Assembly (NCBI GenBank): GCA_025617745.1
Contig: CM046856.1
Span: forward strand, 39,120,888 to 39,184,887
DNA length: 64,000 nt
Origin: Heliocidaris erythrogramma
Taxonomy: Eukaryota; Echinodermata; Echinoidea; Camarodonta; Echinometridae
Direction: 5' to 3'
Below the pieces are notes generated by a model. The model was given only the letters and a program-made list of their open reading frames with translations, ran no database searches and was not told where the DNA came from. Position 1 is the first letter of the stretch. Each line of letters begins with the position of its first letter. Of the stretch, positions 22,770-33,640 are shown in pieces. A program made the translations under genes and the position numbers.

Positions 22770-23896
22770 AAGGCGACCAGAAGTTGAGATTTCTTTCAAA
22801 ACCTTTGCAAATGCTGTTTTATACATTTTATCCTATATTGGGAGCTCACCATTTAACAGAAGTCATATGAAACTTACATGATATAGCGAGCAAAGCAATT
22901 ACATCATTATTTCTTTTTTCAAACTATTTGAACCCTTTCAGCTATTTAAGAACTATATACGGGGGGAGCGAAATGACGAAATCCTGAAAGAAAAAAATTA
23001 GGCGAGGGAGCAAAGCGACCGAGCTTTGGAAAATGTTTGCATTTCAAACCTCCAAAAACTAGTGCATTTACCCTGCCGATTTGTGGACGCGTGATTCGTA
23101 AGGATTATGATTTTTCTTCATGTCCCCTATTTTTCTTTCTCTCCTTTGCGTTTTTTGCGCCCCTCCAAATGCTGCCCGGGGCAGATACATCACTGAGCGA
23201 AGAGACCGAGCGGGGTGGGAGAATTTTTCTATCTGTCTATAAAACTTGCATTTTAGAGCATCCCGAAATGGTTCTTAATGAAAAGAAGGAATGCACGGAT
23301 CTACGCCTATGGACGGAACCCCTTAATTGAGAATTACAATGTGAGCGAACGTATTTTCATCGATATTTTCGCATTGAAATAATGGCATTTCTTAATTCCT
23401 TACTTCTAATCATTAAAGAATTTGATGGTATTTCAAGATCAAACATCATGTGTTTGGATAATCATTAGTTTTAGGTTGATGTATCATAATTGTTATTTAT
23501 TTTATATTTGGGGTTGATAATACAGGCCATCCCCGTCTCACCTCAATTTTTTTATATATACCCCCACCACCCCCCCCCCCCCCGGGATCGAACAGGGGTG
23601 GGTGCAGGGAGAGGAGATATTTTTCCCCCCTTCGTGTCAGATAACGGCTTGTAGCACCTTTTTAGGCCTTTTAGCTCACTTCCCCCGCATTTTCGCTCTC
23701 GCTTTCTTTTTTTTTTTTTGGTGGTGGCTGAATAGGAGGCCATGGCCGGTGCGCCCCCCCCCCCTGTCTACGCCAGTGCTCCTACACGTGTTTCATCTTG
23801 GTTTGAGAATTTTTTAAATCGGCTGCTCACAAAGTTAGCCACTGCCTTTAATATCTTGTGAGGAGATTAATGTGTAAATATACATGTATGATGCCT
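22770..23896. other. Interior of the 5.9-kb transposon, no gene
   Basis: Contains GAGCAAAGCGACCGAGC-type motifs (22980-23030), a C run (23572-23583), and a block like GATAACGGCTTGTAGCACCTTT (23639-23662) that also occurs in the array at 49010-49640. No gene seen. Confidence 0.4.
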
Positions 23897-24335
23897 TTAC
23901 CTAATACCGACCTCTTAACGATGTTTCCAACGACTACGGCAAAGATTCTTCATGAAACGTAATGAAAATTCATCAGACTACTACCCAAATACTGGGGAAC
24001 AAGATCCAGGTACTGACGAGCGATAATACTTGCGCGTTCTTGTAGAAATGACGTCGCAATAGAGTCATCTCATTTTACGCATAGAGGGAGAAGTGCGTTT
24101 TATTACCGTCCCCTGCACAGAGTCAATGGCAATTTATGAAAATAAATTATTTTAATGAAAATATGAAAAATTAACAATAAATTGATAATACTTACGTTTT
24201 TATTCCTCATCTTGCTCTATTTTGGCTGTTCTCAACGTTGCTAGGCATTCTACGCGTAGTCCCATGCGTTGATTTGCAAGACGCGCGCTAGATACGCTTA
24301 ATGGTCGGTATTATGACTGGCCGGTATTAGGTGAA
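23897..24335. mobile_element. MITE with ACCTAATACCG ends
   Basis: The left end TTACCTAATACCGACC is matched by its inverse GGCCGGTATTAGGTGAA at 24319-24335. About 440 bp with no coding content. Target duplication not resolved. Confidence 0.5.
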
Positions 24336-24492
24336 GTGATCATACCATTAGATTCCCCACGTATATGCGCTGTGCAGTCCAACTATTACCCGGCATAATA
24401 ATGGCGGACCATGCTCCATGCGATCACAGAGCCTTTGCGTACGCGCCATTTGCGAGTGCGCACTCTAGCCTAATATAGTATGTATCTCTATG

Positions 24493-25140
24493 GATTACAC
24501 CAAGAGACACCTTCATGCAAAATTTGAACGAAATCCGTCAAGAAATGCAGAAATAAGAGTGTAAGAAATGGACAAATGACCTTTGACCATATAAAGGACG
24601 GAACAATAGGGCAGCATCACCAAAATGTAAAGATGTGTAGATTATACCAAGAAACATCTCCATACAAAATTTCAAAGAAATCCATCCAGAAATATGGCCT
24701 GCAGAGTGCACTCCCGCCATGCCCTCAAGTATGACCTTTGACCCTATAAAAGACGGGACACTGGTGGCAGCATCACCAAAAACTATATGTTTTTAGATTA
24801 CACAAAGAGACACCTGCATGCAAATTTTGAACGAAATCTGTTGAGAAATGTGACCGCCAGAGCGCACACACGAGTGCACACAAGACATCTATCAAAATAT
24901 GACCTTTGACCCTATAAAAGACGGAACACTGAGGGCAGCATCACCAAAATCTATAGGTTTGTATATTTTACCAAGATACACCTCCATACACCGCCATGCC
25001 CTGAAGTGTGACCTTTGACCCTATAAAAGACGGGACACTGGTGGCAGCATCACCAAAATCTATAGGTTTGTATATTTTACCAAGATACACCTCCATACAA
25101 AGTTTGAAAGAAATCCGTCGAGAAACGTGACCGCTAGTGC
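24493..25140 (+). repeat. Satellite array 2, right part
   Basis: Continues the array interrupted at 18588. ATCACC recurs near 24616, 24773, 24940 and 25049. The last two intervals differ because a partial monomer with an internal deletion lies at 24980-25060. Exact TGACCTTTGACCC sites are at 24732, 24900 and 25009. Confidence 0.8.
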
Positions 25141-25375
25141 GTACACAAGAATGTGACGCGGCGGCGGCGTCGCGCGCACAGTGGCCCAGGGCGAAACCTG
25201 TTGAAAGACAATACTTTGAAGAATATTTCAGTAAAATATTCAACTCCGGTATGTACATTAAGGGTGTATATTTCCTACGTCAAGCCGCAAAATTCAACAT
25301 ATTGCCAGTTTCAGTGCAAATTGTGACCAATTTAACAAATTTAACAAAAAAGTTATTTCAACATGTAGTTTTTAG
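25141..25375. other. Non-coding interval
   Basis: Short GC-rich stretch (GCGGCGGCGTCGCGCGC near 25158) followed by AT-rich sequence. No gene recognised. Confidence 0.4.
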
Positions 25376-25961
25376 CTCGCCTGAGCCTAAGGCTCGAGTG
25401 AGCTAAGGCTCGAGTGAGCTAAAAGACGAAAACCACGACGTAATTATCAGGGGTTCTGGGGAAGAAGATGTTTGAAATTTACATAGCTTTTACAATTGGG
25501 GGCCCTCCCCCTGTACCATTTTAGCAACTTTGGCTCCCCTAGCCCTAAGGATGATTCCTACCAAGTTTGGTTGTTGTGGCGTGCGCCTGTAATCCAGCTA
25601 CCAGTGGAAGTTATAAACTGATTCAGCGGACCCAGGTTCGAGACTGAGTCACGTCTTTCGGATGGTGACGTTAAAGGTCGGTCCCAGACGTAAATAATCA
25701 TATCTGATTGATTGATACGTCTGTAAAAACCCAATTACACACACACACACACACATATTGCGATGAAAATTTGTCCGGCGTCCGTCGTCCGTTAACTTTT
25801 TATATTTTCATCTTCTCCTCCAAATCCCATGATCGGAATTCAACCAAACTTGGTAGGAATCATCCTTAGGGCTAGGGGACCCAAAGTTGCTAAAATGGTA
25901 CAGGGGGAGGGCCCCCAATTGTAAAAGCTATGTAAATTTCAAACATCTTCTTCCCCAGAAC
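25376..25961. repeat. Inverted repeat pair around a SINE
   Basis: AGCTCGCCTGAGCCTAAGGC followed by CTCGAGTGAGCT (25376-25407) is a local palindrome. Sequence at 25446-25583 (GGTTCTGGGGAAGAAGATG through CCAAGTTTGGTT) returns inverted at 25840-25961. A SINE lies between the arms. A short remnant at 25424-25448 (AAGACGAAAACCACGACGTA) is the end of another copy of the foldback element listed at 25962-26853. Confidence 0.65.
25573..25760 (+). mobile_element. SINE with 7SL/Alu-like head and (AC)n tail
   Basis: The head reads GTGGCGTGCGCCTGTAATCC then AGCTACC, which closely resembles the Alu domain of 7SL RNA, and CAGGTTCGAGACTGAG further on resembles a Pol III B box. The body has TCTTTCGGATGGTGACGTTA and ACGTCTGTAAAAACCC, a tail type common to invertebrate SINEs, and ends in an (AC)n run. 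7SL-derived SINEs are well known only from some mammals, so chance similarity or a 7SL retropseudogene must be considered. Confidence 0.5.
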
Positions 25962-26853
25962 CCCTGATAGCAGAAAGTGGTAAAAATTACGTGATAATTA
26001 CGTCGTGGTTTTCGTCTTTTTTACATCCTGTAATTACGTCAATAACACGACAACTTGCACCAACGCAAGACGTCAAGAGGACGTCTTATTTTGACGTCAT
26101 CTGTACACTGTAAAAACTGAAGTGCTGTATATAGCACTTTTTGAGGGCATGCATAGGGACTGCACTCAGAGTGCTATTGAATGCACACAGCGTGCTATTT
26201 CAGCACTTTCACGGGAGCTGGACCGGCTCCTTAAACTGCTAAACATTCATTAAAAAAATGATTTGGGCGAGCTTCGAACCAGGGTCCGCTGATCGAAGAT
26301 TGCTGGCATTACCGCTAGACTAACTCACATTGTACGATTTAGAGCAGATCATATTGTTACATAGTGAATTTACGACACCACATAGTTCATGTTATCTACT
26401 TGACTCCCATGACTAAACTGGATTGCAAGAAGCATTCGTTAGTCCATCGGTAACGTCAGCGCCTCTCAATCAGCGGAACCTGGTTCGAGGCTCGCCACGG
26501 TCACATTTTTTTTTTGCTGGTAAATTAGCACACTGCAAGTGCTATAAACATCATTTCAGGTGCAGTCACTATACATGCCCTTGAAAGTAGCACTTTAGTT
26601 TTTACAGTGTACAAGACGTAGAGATGACGTCAAAACAAGACGTCCTCTTGACGTCCTCTTGACGTCTTGCGTTGGTGCAAGTTGTCGTCTTATTGACGAA
26701 TGAAGACGTAGAGATGACGTCAAAATAAGACGTCCTCTTGACGTCTTGCGTTGGTGCAAGTTGTCGTCTTATTGACGTAATTACAGGACGTAAAAAAGAC
26801 GAAAACCACGACGTAAATATCACGTCATTTTTTAACACTTTCTGCTATCAGGG
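25962..26853. mobile_element. 892-bp foldback element with CCCTGATAGCAG ends
   Basis: The ends CCCTGATAGCAGAAAGTG and its inverse are flanked by AAC on both sides (25959-25961 and 26854-26856). The empty site CCAGAACCAGG is seen in the neighbouring repeat unit near 27180, which proves an insertion. The arms contain GACGTC-rich blocks (ACGTCTTGCGTTGGTGCAAG and inverse); the right arm has an extra tandem copy of this block. A second TIR element sits in the centre. Superfamily unassigned. Confidence 0.8.
26106..26609. mobile_element. 504-bp TIR element with tRNA-like sequence in each arm
   Basis: The ends are CACTGTAAAAACT and inverse, flanked by TA (26104-26105 and 26610-26611). The left arm on the minus strand contains GGACCCTGGTTCGAAGCTCG and, upstream of it, TAGTCTAGCGGTAATGCC. 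The right arm on the plus strand contains GGAACCTGGTTCGAGGCTCG preceded by TAGTCCATCGGTAACG. These match Pol III A and B boxes in a tRNA-like layout, so two tRNA-like modules face each other. It is nested inside the 25962-26853 element. Confidence 0.7.
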
Positions 26854-27640
26854 AACCAGGTATAGCTTAGACTTGGTATTGTGTTTGGATATACCTCTAT
26901 AGATGAAGAATGAATGTTGTTCATGAAATTTCTCTGAGTGGCCCTATAGGGGCCCTGTGGGGGTAACATACTGGAGGGGGGGGGGGCGCTGCCAGGCAAA
27001 ATGTACATTCTGATCTTCTTCTCCAAAACACATGATCGGAATTCAACCAAACTTGGTAGGAATCATCCTTAGGGGTAGGGGACCCAAAGTTGCTAAAATG
27101 GTACATGTGGCCCCCAGGGGGCCAGGGGGAAGGCCCCCAATTGTAAAAGCTATATAAATTTCAAACATCTTCTTCTCCAGAACCAGGCATAGCTCAGACT
27201 TGGTATTGTGTATGGAGATACCTCTATAGATAAAGAATGAATGTTGTTCATGAAATTTCTCTGAGTGGCCCTATAGGGGCCCTGTGAGGGTAACATACTG
27301 GAGGGGGGCGCTGCCAGGCAAAATGTACAGTCTGATCTTCTCCAAAACACATGATCGGAATTCAACCAAACTTGGTAGGAATCATCCTTAGGGGTAGGGG
27401 ATCCAAAGTTGCTAAAATGGTACATGTGGCCCCCAGGGGGCCCAGGGGAGGGCCCCCAAGTGTAAAAGCTATGTAAATTTCAAACATCTTCTTCTCCAGA
27501 ACCAGGAATAGCTCAGACTTGGTATTGTGTATAGAGATACCTCTATAGATGAAGAATGAAAGTTGTTCATGTGCTAGAGGGAACATGCACCAGATGTGAA
27601 TTGATCCTCCTCAGGTTAGCGTCGTGCCCCCTGGGGCTCT

Positions 27641-28440
27641 TGTTAAGTTATCTATTTAAAATTGCTCCCACATATTCCTGAGGGTTCATTTAATTTTTAA
27701 ATCGGGTCAAAATGGAAAGAAACGCAATCTTCGTGAGTATAATAGGGTAAATATCCTGGAAAATAGGCTGATTATTCGTGTTTTTTATATATCCATATGA
27801 AACGTTTTGATTTCCACGGATTTCCAAATAAATTTTATTACCAACATATTCCCTGATGTCGCAGCTTTAAGTTGATACCAGATTTGGCTGCCACCTTCTG
27901 GCCCTTTTTATGTTAGAGCCGATTTTCCTTGACGCATTACCCGGAAAATATGTTTATTTTGGACCGCGCAGCCGCTGAAGGATTCTCTGTCATCATACGG
28001 CTGCCGCGTGGGGGCGCGCATGACTTGTTTTTTATAGAGTACCTATATAAAGGTACTCTAGTTTTTTACACTTCAAGGAGTCCCATAAACATGATTATAA
28101 AACGGGTTCAAGAATCTAGCCATCCTGATTGGTCAAATAACACCACGTGACTGTGCAAAAAAAAGTGATAACATACAGCAAAAGGGAACTGTTGCACATG
28201 TAAACATGTAAACATAAACATGTAAACATAAACCTAACATACTCCCAACCATGTATTAACAGTATATTAACACTGTAAACAAGGTAATAAATTATAGGGC
28301 TTGGGAGATATTATGATTTGTATCATAATTTATCCAACACCAAAACCACGCTCCCGAAATGTTCTCTATCTTTTTATTATTATTATTTTATTAGTATATG
28401 AATTATATATTCATGTAATGACATCATACATTACAATAGT
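27641..28440. other. Non-coding interval
   Basis: AT-rich, no recognised gene. A short repeat of AACATGTAAACAT is at 28198-28230. Confidence 0.5.
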
Positions 28441-28767
28441 ATTGCAATTGTGCCCCACCTTTTTTCGATTGTCCCCCCCCCCCCCCCCCCCCTTTAGGAC
28501 GAAAAACTTTTTGTTTGTTTGTTTTTGCTTGTCAGAGAATTATGGAGGGAAACTGAACCCCCCCCCCCCCCCCTCCCCGAGTGAATTTTGGAGGTCTGGC
28601 GAAAAGCAAAAATTGTCGCCCGCCCCCCCCCCCCCCCCCCTCCCACCACTGAGCGCCTTTTCGAGAGCTGGGAAGACCCCCAAAATACGGGTCTCCCTTT
28701 TCCAAAAGTTGACAAACCTGCATTTGTGTGCCCCCACCCCCTATACAAAATCCTGGATCCGCCCCTG
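28441..28767. mobile_element. C-rich hAT-like MITE (right end clear)
   Basis: The right end CCTGGATCCGCCCCTG is the inverse of the CAGGGGCGGATCCAGG terminus of this family. The interior shares GTCAGAGAATTATGGAGG and a CACTGAGCG...GGAG block with 58976-59285. Three C runs of more than 12 bases occur. The left end has decayed. Confidence 0.55.
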
Positions 28768-29710
28768 TTTTTCAGTACAGCCCCCCCCCCCTCGTTTAAG
28801 TTACTCCTACGTACCATATGCCTAAGCTTTAAAGTTAACACCGTTGTCACTTTTTTATATAAAAACATAGAGATTGCATTATCAATTTTCTGAAGTATGA
28901 AACTCATTGTAATGCGAGAAATGTGTTATTTTCCATTGGATTTTGGCAGCCAATCAGAATTAATTAATTAATTTTAATGACGTTATTTGGAAATATTTTC
29001 ATTGGATTCTACCGGTCTGAATACCCAAAGTTCCATCATCTAGATTTAAATTTTAAGTAAAACTCAGTGAATGTGAATTTTGGCGCACTTTGGAACCATT
29101 CTGGCCCACTGTGCGGCGGCGGAACGCTGCTGAATCCAAAGTATCCTCCGGCAAACTGCCGGGGGATACAATAATAACTAGCATTTGGTACGCTCTTCAT
29201 AGTACAACTATATCACTGCGTTTACAAACGTGATAATACTTAATACAACATTAATGCAATTAATAATACATAACATAGCATTAAGACGATATTAATAATA
29301 CATAACACTGAATAAAAATGAACTTATTAAGCATAAAGTTTTAAAGAAATGGAAGGGGTTTAAACTATTCCGGGAATAGATATGTTTTCAAAAATTTCTT
29401 AAATTGCTCTATGGAATCAGCTGATTTTTTTCCTGTGTTTTATTCAATCAAAATATAATCACAATATTAACAAACAATTAGCAAAGATCGGCATGAATAG
29501 AACAAGATCAAACATAAATCAAAGAAAAACATAGCGGATTTTATGAAAGAGGGGACATTGTTCAATCCTTTGGATGCAGTTACAGTGAATGTGCGATCGC
29601 CAGCTTTGCAACGGGTTTGGGCGATGGTGAGAAGAAATGGGTTCCTAGAAGAGCAAAGATTAGGACGGGACGGGTTGTGAAATTGTATGCAAATAAATTC
29701 ATGCATGTAG
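28768..29710. other. Non-coding interval
   Basis: No gene recognised. Short ORFs resemble nothing known. Confidence 0.45.
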
Positions 29711-29967
29711 AGGTGTCGTAGTCGAGTGGTTTAAACACTTGACTGGAGATGGGAAGGTCATGGGTTAGAACCCCGGCGCGGCACTACTTTTCTTTGGCAT
29801 GACATTAATCTACATTTGCCACTCTCCACCCAGGTGTTAAATGGATACCGGCAGGAATTATTTCCTTGAATTCTGTGAGCACCGAAATCGGTAGCATAGT
29901 TAGAGCCGGGGTAATATTGCAGCGCCTTGAGCGCTATTAGGTGTTGAAGTTATTATTATTATTATTA
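29711..29967 (+). mobile_element. tRNA-derived SINE with L2-type tail
   Basis: Bases 29713-29784 form a 72-base tRNA-like head: GTGTCG pairs with CGGCAC at its ends, TAGTCGAGTGG matches a Pol III A box and GGGTTAGAACCCC a degenerate B box. The body (ATTAATCTACATTTGCCACT, then CTCCACCCAGGTGT) and the tail GCGCCTTGAGCGCTATTAGG with (ATT)n follow. The tail matches the 3' end of the L2-like LINE at 34680-36140, so that LINE type probably mobilised it. The body recurs at 45103-45287. Confidence 0.8.
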
Positions 29968-32900
29968 AATTGTCGATAAGTAATACAGATAATTTTTTAA
30001 TTTATTTTTTGCCTTACTGCGTTTTGATCGAAAGTTTGGTTTGATGGTTTACTTAACCTGACTGCTAAATAATCATGTATATGCTTGTAAGTAAGCAACA
30101 AGGGGACCGACGGCTTTAAGTCCTCGCCGAGGGACTTGGTAATGAGGATTAATGCCTTACCAAAGGGCACTAGCTCATCCACTTGGTTTCGAACATGGGT
30201 CCTCCAGTTACGAGACCACTGCTCTACCAAGGTGACCACTATGGACACGTTTATTGTTTGAAATTCATGCTTAAACTCCCGATATGTACGTTTGAAAGAT
30301 ATTTCAGAATTTATTTCAATGCATATTAAAGAGAGGCTTTCAAATTCGCTCTATTTGGCTTGATATATTTGCTGCAGTATCACCTATGTTTACCTCTATG
30401 ACGGTCACAATGCGAGGTCGCTTTTCAACCGGGGAAGAGCGTTTTGGATTCCCCCCCCCCCCCCATATCTTCAAATACGCTTGTGCCTTACATTCAGTAC
30501 ACTACTCCCTAGCATGAACCACATGGTTTCAAAAACTCCATTTTTCCACGACATATTCATGTTGTTTTCAATGATTGATCTCCAAACTGGAATTCCTAGA
30601 ATAAACTTCAACCGACTCTTAGATCACAAATTTAAAACAAAATCCTCACAACAAAACCCAATATCATAATAGGATGATGAGGCAATGATATCTCTTATGG
30701 GAAACTTAAAGGAACTTCATCCCGTTTGCAGACATAAAGTTCCGCGAAACTTTGCATAGGTTTAGTTTCAAGGTCACAAGTTCTATTACTCCTTTGTAAG
30801 AAATGAAAATCTTGCTTTTGAAATAAACGCAAGTACATATACAAGTAACGGTCAAAAAATGATTTTAAAAATTACGAGATTTTTTTCGAGTCGAAAAAAG
30901 GAAAGTTTTACCAAAGTGTTGTTATTACTGACTTAAAAAGCAAATTATAATCCTTTTCACATCCGCACAATTTTTCTTATAATTATTTTATAATTCATCG
31001 CTTACTCACGCAACTTCAAAATTTAGGACTGCAAAAGGGATGAAGTAAGGATTATTTTTTTAAATGATGTCAAATTTATTTAGAGTGATTTTGATGATCT
31101 TTTTTCTGCTTTCAAATACTCATATTACAATGATTTCAATTTCTAATTTATATTTTCACTTTTTCAAAAACTTAATCAGGGCCATTATCAAGGTGTTTGT
31201 GTTATTAGTAAATAATTCAGAAGACAGCAATACCGTTGTGAAGCGCAGCTGAAATTGTATAGCACCTCTTGCAACCAGTAGTCATAAAAAAAAATTATGA
31301 ATTTATTACTGATACGCAAAGACTTTGCTTTGTAAAAAAAAATGAATATATGAATATAAAATTCGAAGTACATTGCTACACATGTATCCTTTGCATATTA
31401 CATTATACCGATGAGAAGGAAATAAATGTTAATTTCAATTTCCATTTAAAAAGAAGGTCGTCAAACTTAATACAAATATTTTTTTTTATTTTGATTTTAC
31501 ACCTAGTATGTACACTATGGGGACCTATACATGAAATATGAAAATGGGGAAATCCTGCTCACAGTAGAACCTGCAATTTTCATTTTCAATTGCCGAGACA
31601 CAAAATTGTTTGACTGCTTTTGTGCAAGAGGAATTTGGGCTGTATACGGGTGTTATTAAACATGATATACGATCACTTACCTTTTATTGTTTTATCAACC
31701 TTTCGAAACAGCAGGGTCCTACTCGTTCAAAGTTATTTTAAACAAAATACAAGGAAATTCATTTCTAAAAATGAGCATTGCTAAAAACACATTTCAATAG
31801 ATCTAGGCAGCACAGGCATACGATCGGTGTTTTTTATGGCTTTTCAAAGTCTTTCAACATGATCAACTCTAAATTTTAATACAATTTTAACATGCCTCAC
31901 GTTGCTCCGACATTAATTTCTCACCTGTAGAATCCAGATAATCCCGGCTGTTAAACCTGTCCTGTTTGCACATCCCAGTACATATTTTCATCTGAATGCT
32001 CTAACGACGAAACATCATATGGGGAAAAATATGGATCGCATGCCTATACCTCTTTTTTTGTTGGTTTACAGAGACAATGTTCAAAAAAGCAATCTCCTGT
32101 ATCATGGCTACGAAAGAATGATATCTGTCTTTTTTATACTAATGATAAAAACCGAAAATGATTTAAAGCTATGACGTCATATCTATATAAAGCACTAAGG
32201 ACATACTTCTCTCAGAAAAAAAAAAATAGGTTAATTTTTGCATTGCTCCGGGGAGCTGGGGGACCAACTTGTTTTAATCGACTTGTTTCATACAATCTCG
32301 GAAAAAAGGTCCGAAAATTGTCATTAATCAAGTGAAATCAAATCAGCCCCCCCCCCCCCCTTCAAAATCTCTCCGCGGCCACTGTGACGTACACGAAATT
32401 TGTCAATTAATACGCTTAATTGTAAACTTTGATTTTGTCATAAGGGATAAATCTTACCTTTGCGGCAGAGAAATATAAGTGGCAAGAAAGAGCTTAATTG
32501 CATTACAAGCTTTTATCTTCTCTTCTTACTCCAGAGAATGATAATGATATCTGTATATACCTAAAATTTGTTTTCAAAAGGACGCCCTTTAACTTTGTTC
32601 ACCATATCATTTGAGAGAAGCAAAGGTAGGTTTGTTGTTTTACTGAACGATATTTTACAAACAGAGTCTCCACAAGTCTCCACAATAAAATATTTTAATT
32701 TGCTTGCAAATTAACGACTTATCAAGTTGCCTTTGTCCGTACAATGATCCATTAATATACAGATTTACCATCAACGAACTCATGTGAGCGCCTTCACACC
32801 CCCCCCCCCCCACACACACACACAACCACACACGCACGTACACACACGTTTACATGGCTTTACTTCCGAGGACAACTATTGTTCCTCTATTGTTACTCGT

Positions 32901-33454
32901 CCTCGGACAGTCGACGGAATAAGGCATAAATTCATTGTTCGACGTTCGAGGACTATTGTCCGCCTTCCGAGGACCATTGTTGTCATGATTTTTTTTTTGT
33001 TCTCTGTCCGAAAATGTCCTCGGACATAATCCTGAACAAACGCAAATTATCTCACATCCTCACACCCCTAACCCATCAACACACACAATTCTATCCGTTT
33101 GTTGTCTACTTTTACAAAATTCTCTCTCGATTTGGAGCTTAAGGGGCAGGCTAGTTGGCAATGCGCATTCTATAAATGTTGTTTAATATTCGGTTTCATC
33201 CCATTCACCTTTACACTGGTTATAAGTGTTTTACTGACGGATAATCCCAAACTAGAATACCCTACACCCATTTCCCCCAAACCCTGACACAAAAATTCAC
33301 AACCCCCCCCCCCCACAATGTATAGAGTAAAGATGAAATGTTTACTTTGTGAAATACCTTACTCTTTATGATAATATGAAGAGAACTGCATTAAGTAGAA
33401 TTGCCTTGCACCATATTGTTTGCATATTTTTGTTGATGTCAATTCCCTTTTATA
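29968..33454. other. Long AT-rich interval without genes
   Basis: No coding region recognised on either strand. Notable simple sequence: C runs near 30452-30465, 32346-32360 and 33302-33314, and a (CA)n tract at 32813-32850. At 32855-33035, GTCCTCGG and CCGAGGAC octamers recur at least five times in both orientations, a possible foldback remnant. GTAGTCATAA and AAGGAAATAAATGTTAATTT (31420) resemble LINE 3' ends. Confidence 0.5.
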
Positions 33455-33640
33455 AATTACAAATCATTGCAACCCCTAATTTAAAAAAAAATTATTAATC
33501 AATATACATGATATAAACATATTTTGGTATATCACTTAATAATTACAGAGCAATAAAATCTATACAAAAAATACTCTTTAAAGAACAAAATGTCCTAACA
33601 TTTCTTATCCACATCTTATTCGTCTATGTAATTGTTACTG
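33455..33640 (+). repeat. Repeat R240, copy 1
   Basis: Begins ACAAATCATTGCAACCCCTA and ends TTCTTATTCGTCTA-like. Two more copies lie at 36215-36425 and 36475-36670, so a tandem array seems to have been opened by later insertions that include the L2-like LINE. Confidence 0.65.

Larger units (their letters stand above)
18589..24492. mobile_element. 5.9-kb DNA transposon with ~110-bp TIRs and 8-bp target duplication
   Basis: The left end is CATAGAGATACATACTATAT and continues TAGGCTA; the right end is its inverse, TATAGTATGTATCTCTATG. Similarity continues inward with gaps for about 110 bp, including CCGCCATTATTATG on the left and its inverse near 24390. GATTACAC flanks both sides exactly (18581-18588 and 24493-24500), and removing the element rejoins an ordinary satellite monomer. 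An 8-bp duplication with CA...TG ends fits hAT or P superfamilies; I cannot choose. No transposase frame is present. The inside is loaded with other foldback elements, so it is a non-autonomous carrier. Confidence 0.85.
25790..27640 (+). repeat. Tandem repeat, period about 320 bp
   Basis: Units contain CATGATCGGAATTCAACCAA (25829, 27031, 27350), then ACTTGGTAGGAATCATCCTT, a GGGGGCC-rich block, TCAAACATCTTCTTC and ACCTCTATAGAT. The 27031-27350 spacing is 319 bp. The first unit is split by an 892-bp element; subtracting it restores a spacing near 310-320 bp. Confidence 0.8.

Noticed and set aside
28301-28907. Proline- and glycine-rich frames up to 174 codons
   Set aside because: They run through C homopolymers of the MITE at 28441-28767 and have no conserved sequence.
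29713-29784. A functional tRNA gene
   Set aside because: The B box is degenerate and the body and tail are those of a SINE.
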